In this document: in pieces, positions 20,359 through 22,861 of the stretch | Position numbering within the stretch: position 1 is the first letter of the stretch | Layout: each line of letters starts with the position of its first letter | DNA from: a virus | Strand: one strand, 5' to 3' | DNA length: 22,861 nt | IMG/VR virus record: IMGVR_UViG_3300043446_001572 | Span: 1 to 22,861 of that record | The notes under the pieces: model-generated | The model's input: the letters and a program-made list of their open reading frames with translations, nothing else | Database searches by the model: none | Told to the model about the DNA's origin: nothing | Position numbers and translations under genes: made by a program

Positions 20359-20697
20359 TTATAGTCCTAAAGAAGCTGCGATTTGTTCATGAATGTACAA
20401 ATGGCTGGCTATCCAATCATAGAAATCAGACTCATTATTGAAGTCAACGTCCAACATATTGAACGGATTATTCAATCCTAAGAGGCTTGCAAACGCTTGA
20501 TGCTCGACTTGATGAGCCAATAACCAGTCATCTAGGTTGTCTGTTTGGGCGTCAATAATGGGGTAAATAGGCACTGAAATGCCGCTATCCATGAATACTT
20601 CCTGAAATAGCTTATGTTGCAGACCATTTTCAAACAAAAACTCTCCTAGGGAATCATTGTTCCCGTATTCAACAATGGAGAGCGTGTCCATATTCAC
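20359..20697 (-). CDS. Conserved acidic phage protein, unknown function
   Basis: 112 residues, acidic. The pattern LDDWLLAHQVEHQAFASLLGL with NNPFNMLDVDF and then DFYDWIASHLYIHEQIAASL looks like an internal duplication of a (D)-W-L/I-x-x-H-x-x-H/E-x unit, and I recall the same pattern in late regions of other phages without a known role. Paired His residues in helices could bind metal. It overlaps the upstream membrane-protein gene by one base. Confidence 0.75.
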   Translation of the reverse strand: MNMDTLSIVEYGNNDSLGEFLFENGLQHKLFQEVFMDSGISVPIYPIIDAQTDNLDDWLLAHQVEHQAFASLLGLNNPFNMLDVDFNNESDFYDWIASHLYIHEQIAASLGL

Positions 20698-20918
20698 TAT
20701 TTATCTGCCTTATTCTCTAAGCGGTCAAATATCTTTTCACACATCTTCTTAATGTCAGCAATGTCCGTCTTGTAATCATCTTTGTTCACATAAACATGAG
20801 GCAATTCACGAATATCGTCATCAATACGATTAAGCATCCGTGTAATGTTGTTCAGCGTCCAGCCACCAAAGAAGGCGGCTATACCAACAACTAAATTAAA
20901 CAAAGACTGTCCGTCCAT
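20697..20918 (-). CDS. Small membrane-anchored coiled-coil protein
   Basis: 73 residues starting MDGQSLFNLVVGIAAFFGGW. One hydrophobic span at about 6-23 is followed by a charged helix (NRIDDDIRELP) and a C-terminal coiled coil (YKTDIADIKKMCEKIFDRLE). The layout, short head, single span, then helix, recalls small lysis or hemolysin-like (XhlA-type) proteins, although XhlA has the opposite order. The adjacent start and stop overlaps place it in the fibre block rather than the lysis block. Function is unknown. Confidence 0.65.
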   Translation of the reverse strand: MDGQSLFNLVVGIAAFFGGWTLNNITRMLNRIDDDIRELPHVYVNKDDYKTDIADIKKMCEKIFDRLENKADK

Positions 20919-21685
20919 TAGAAGCTGCCTGAAGTTCCATTACGTCCAAAGACCATACCTATGATGCTCCAGTTAGCACCGTCAGACTGAACCCTGTAAG
21001 CGTCGTACTGATAAGCCAAAGACTTCGTAGTAACGCCGTCAATCGTCTGAGCAGATGTTGTAGCGATGGTCACTACGTTAGCTGTGCTATCTGTCTTCTT
21101 AATTGTGTAGGCTTTGCCAGTAACTCCAGCAGCGGTCGGCAATGTCACCGTCACAGCAGAAGCAGCAGCACTAGCTAAAATGGTTTCGTCTAATGTTGCA
21201 GCAGTATAGTTAGCTGTCTTAGATACCAGATTGCCTTGATAGCCGAGGAACTGAACGCCAGAAATAGTGCCGCCAGTAATAACGACAGCATTAGCATTTT
21301 GCTGAGAGAGCGTGCCGTAACCCGTGTTCTTCAAAGAACCATACGTGTCAAAGGTGCCGTCAGTAGTCCATGTATCACCGACGTTTAATGTGACCTTGGC
21401 TATGGTCCGTAACGTACTGTTATTGTTGTAGCTAACAGTAATTGTTACAGCAGCCGTGTCTTTGTTTTCAATCGTTATGGTTTTTACTTGACGTCGGGTA
21501 GAAGCACCGGGAGCAGACACAAGCGTAACGCTAGAGGTTCCGTTAAGTGCGCCATCATTTGCGCCCTCAAGAATGGTTGAACCATTATTGTCTAAATAAG
21601 CCGCAGTAAAGTCTGGATTAGTTGTAGCCGCAGCCCCGGACATGGCTACTACAATTGATTTTGTGGTTGCGTCTAGAACTAACAT
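20918..21685 (-). CDS. Tail-fibre or tail-associated beta-rich protein
   Basis: 255 residues rich in Thr, Ala, Val, Ser and Asn, with almost no helices predicted. Two parts are visible: an N-terminal beta domain (about 1-115, ending VTLNVGDTWTTDG) and a C-terminal part beginning LSQQNANAVVITGGTISG, a sequence common in tail-fibre and spike proteins where the fibre meets its tip. The end VTLPTAAGVTGKAYTIKKTD and DAYRVQSDGANWSIIG is also typical of fibres. It probably contributes to host recognition. One base overlaps the next gene. Confidence 0.75.
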   Translation of the reverse strand: MLVLDATTKSIVVAMSGAAATTNPDFTAAYLDNNGSTILEGANDGALNGTSSVTLVSAPGASTRRQVKTITIENKDTAAVTITVSYNNNSTLRTIAKVTLNVGDTWTTDGTFDTYGSLKNTGYGTLSQQNANAVVITGGTISGVQFLGYQGNLVSKTANYTAATLDETILASAAASAVTVTLPTAAGVTGKAYTIKKTDSTANVVTIATTSAQTIDGVTTKSLAYQYDAYRVQSDGANWSIIGMVFGRNGTSGSF

Positions 21686-21694
21686 AATTTCCTC

Positions 21695-22201
21695 TTAACT
21701 AATAAACCAAGCGTAGGCATAGGCTTGGTCAACGCTTGCGTTACCACCGCCACCGCCGCTAATTGCAACATTTGCTACCGCCGTAATTCGACCTTGTGCA
21801 TCAACCGCAATTTGAGCAACTTGCGTAGCACTTCCATAAGTTCCAACATTTGCTGCTGTGTTGGCAAGACTGATTGTTACGTTACTTGCTAAGTTACCGC
21901 CGCCGGTTAAACCTGTGCCAGCAGTAATATTGATTGTGTTTGCTACTGCGCCAGAAACATTCGCTACTGCAATGTTAATAGCTACATTTGATACAGATGT
22001 AATTTGTCCTTGCGGATTAACTTCAATTACAGGAACTGTAGTAGCGTTTCCATACGTTCCAGATACAACCGTTGTGTTAGCAATACGAATAGTCCCGCTG
22101 GTCGTAATCGGGCCACCGGACAAGCCAGTTCCCGTATTGACTTGGGTTACTGTGCCTGACGCATTACCTCCACCCCCTACTCCACCAGCTACCTTCAGCA
22201 T
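21695..22201 (-). CDS. Tail-fibre protein made of two tandem repeats
   Basis: 168 residues. Two repeats of about 60-70 residues follow the pattern GTGL(S/T)GG, I-x-(I/L)-A-N-T, GTYG(N/S)AT-x-V, I-x-V-(N/D)-x-QG(Q/R)IT, V-x-NVAI. Such repeats build the triple-beta shaft of phage fibres. Gly-rich runs (GGVGGGG and GGGGGN) border the repeats and would act as hinges. The short C-terminus (DQAYAYAWFIS) may be a trimer clasp or lead to the next fibre part. GGAGCAATC precedes the ATG. Confidence 0.8.
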   Translation of the reverse strand: MLKVAGGVGGGGNASGTVTQVNTGTGLSGGPITTSGTIRIANTTVVSGTYGNATTVPVIEVNPQGQITSVSNVAINIAVANVSGAVANTINITAGTGLTGGGNLASNVTISLANTAANVGTYGSATQVAQIAVDAQGRITAVANVAISGGGGGNASVDQAYAYAWFIS

Positions 22202-22210
22202 GATTGCTCC

Positions 22211-22540
22211 TTACAGGCCATCGCCCGGCGTAATATAAATTGTTGCTGCTCCACTACTTGTTATGCCAGTAAAATACGCATTTGGCACAAACGTCAAAAT
22301 CTCATCAGTGTTCGGCAATATCGGAAACGCTGTTTGTGAGCTAGTCACAACCACAGCATTGTTTGTGGCTTCCGATGCCGTTGAGCCATAACCCATAAAC
22401 ACAGTTACCGTTCCAGTATTGATGACACGGTATTGATTGCCTCCAAGCGTTGTTGACGCACATTGAACCGGAGTTGGCGCAACTGTATCAGCGGCAAATG
22501 TGACCGTATTACCTGTCTTTTGAAACGCATTAAGTCCCAT
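22211..22540 (-). CDS. Small virion protein with YITPGDGL terminus
   Basis: 109 residues, beta-rich, with an N-terminal NAFQKTGNTVTFAADT and a jelly-roll-like rhythm (QYRVINTGTVTVFMGYGSTA). It ends YITPGDGL, matching the YFTPGEGL end of the protein at 12829-13182; both are about 110 residues and of similar composition. A decoration or fibre-base role is inferred. The start ATG has AAGGGG upstream. Confidence 0.75.
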   Translation of the reverse strand: MGLNAFQKTGNTVTFAADTVAPTPVQCASTTLGGNQYRVINTGTVTVFMGYGSTASEATNNAVVVTSSQTAFPILPNTDEILTFVPNAYFTGITSSGAATIYITPGDGL

Positions 22541-22549
22541 AATTTCCCC

Positions 22550-22834
22550 TTATAAAGCCTGTATGTCTGAGCTAGTTAGTGCTGGCACATCCATGCTAGA
22601 CAACGTAGTTACATCAACTGTCTGAACCTCTGGCAACACATACTCAACCCATCGTTCTTCTGATTGCGACCATGACCAGTTAGGACCCGGCTGTGGGTCA
22701 CGAATAACCCAACCCGGTGGATACCACCACACTACTTCTTTGCCTTCAGGGCACTCAGGAGGTTCGGATACTTCAATCCAGCCACCTGTGCCATCCGTCT
22801 CAGGTTTTGGTATAGAACCATTTTTAGAATACAT
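22550..22834 (-). CDS. Small Trp/Pro-rich tail-region protein
   Basis: 94 residues starting MYSKNGSIPKPETDGTGGWI. The chain is rich in Trp, Pro and Glu (VVWWYPPGWVIRDPQPGPNW), then has a flexible end VTTLSSMDVPALTSSDIQAL of alternating small and acidic residues. I recall similar short proteins in late regions of uncultured phages, with no known role. AAGGTG precedes the ATG. It lies 8 bp after the stop of the gene cut by the right edge. Confidence 0.7.
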   Translation of the reverse strand: MYSKNGSIPKPETDGTGGWIEVSEPPECPEGKEVVWWYPPGWVIRDPQPGPNWSWSQSEERWVEYVLPEVQTVDVTTLSSMDVPALTSSDIQAL

Positions 22835-22842
22835 ACGTCACC

Positions 22843-22861
22843 TTATTGAACAGGGAAAGCT
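22843..22861 (-). CDS. End of an upstream late gene (five codons)
   Basis: One minus-strand frame reads AFPVQ followed by TAA at 22843-22845, just before the ribosome binding site of the next gene. Terminal FPVQ is a common end for phage structural proteins in my memory. Other frames also lack long continuation, so this is a weak call limited by the window edge. Confidence 0.35.

Noticed and set aside
1-22861. CRISPR array, tRNA, insertion sequence, integrase, retron or toxin-antitoxin pair
   Set aside because: Looked for by eye on both strands. No regularly spaced repeats, cloverleaf, transposase, integrase, reverse transcriptase or recognisable toxin pair was seen; a tRNA or model search could still find a degenerate one.

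Overview
The window reads as part of a tailed-phage genome (Caudoviricetes), probably a short-tailed podovirus-like virus of a Gram-negative bacterium. The support is a large terminase, an M15 endolysin next to a small holin-like protein, repeat-built tail-fibre proteins, a run of large hydrophobic or coiled-coil virion proteins, and a YqaJ exonuclease / RecT-like annealing protein / SSB-like / RusA recombination set. Genes are tightly packed, with many ATGA or TAATG overlaps. Both edges cut genes, so this is a slice of a larger, possibly circularly permuted genome. No host gene, tRNA, integrase, transposase or recognisable protein repressor is seen. The host is not identifiable from the sequence; a C4-like RNA hints at a proteobacterium.

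Layout. (1) 1-4077, minus strand: the packaging module, read leftward from 4077. It holds five small proteins, the large terminase, a DUF5672-type glycosyltransferase-like protein and a gene cut by the left edge. (2) 4078-4713: a divergent control region with a strong leftward intrinsic terminator just before the late genes, G-tract and repeat-rich sequence, an AT-rich block with inverted and direct repeats (possible origin), and a good rightward promoter. (3) 4714-6136, plus strand: small early proteins, three of them tiny membrane proteins. (4) 6137-6614: no long gene, but a folded RNA resembling the C4 antisense RNA of P1/P7 and the CI RNA of P4, with its own candidate promoter and terminator, followed by a 39-codon ORF whose ribosome binding site is complementary to that RNA. 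(5) 6615-11048, plus strand: the recombination operon, then a glycosyltransferase-like protein and a possible second PD-(D/E)XK nuclease, ending at an intrinsic terminator. (6) 11092-22861, minus strand, convergent with the early genes: from the right, tail-fibre and small virion genes, large virion or ejection candidates, the lysis cassette, small conserved proteins and a methyltransferase.

How it works together. If the genome is circular, all minus-strand genes could form one late transcription unit running leftward from about 4077 around to 11092. The early unit would run from 4714 to 11048. The early unit is fully visible and has recombination enzymes but no polymerase, primase or helicase, so replication probably relies on the host. 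Two control points look RNA-based: the terminated leader ahead of the late genes (resembling a lambda pR'-tR' antitermination design) and the C4-like RNA between the two early blocks. These are the most interesting parts of the window.
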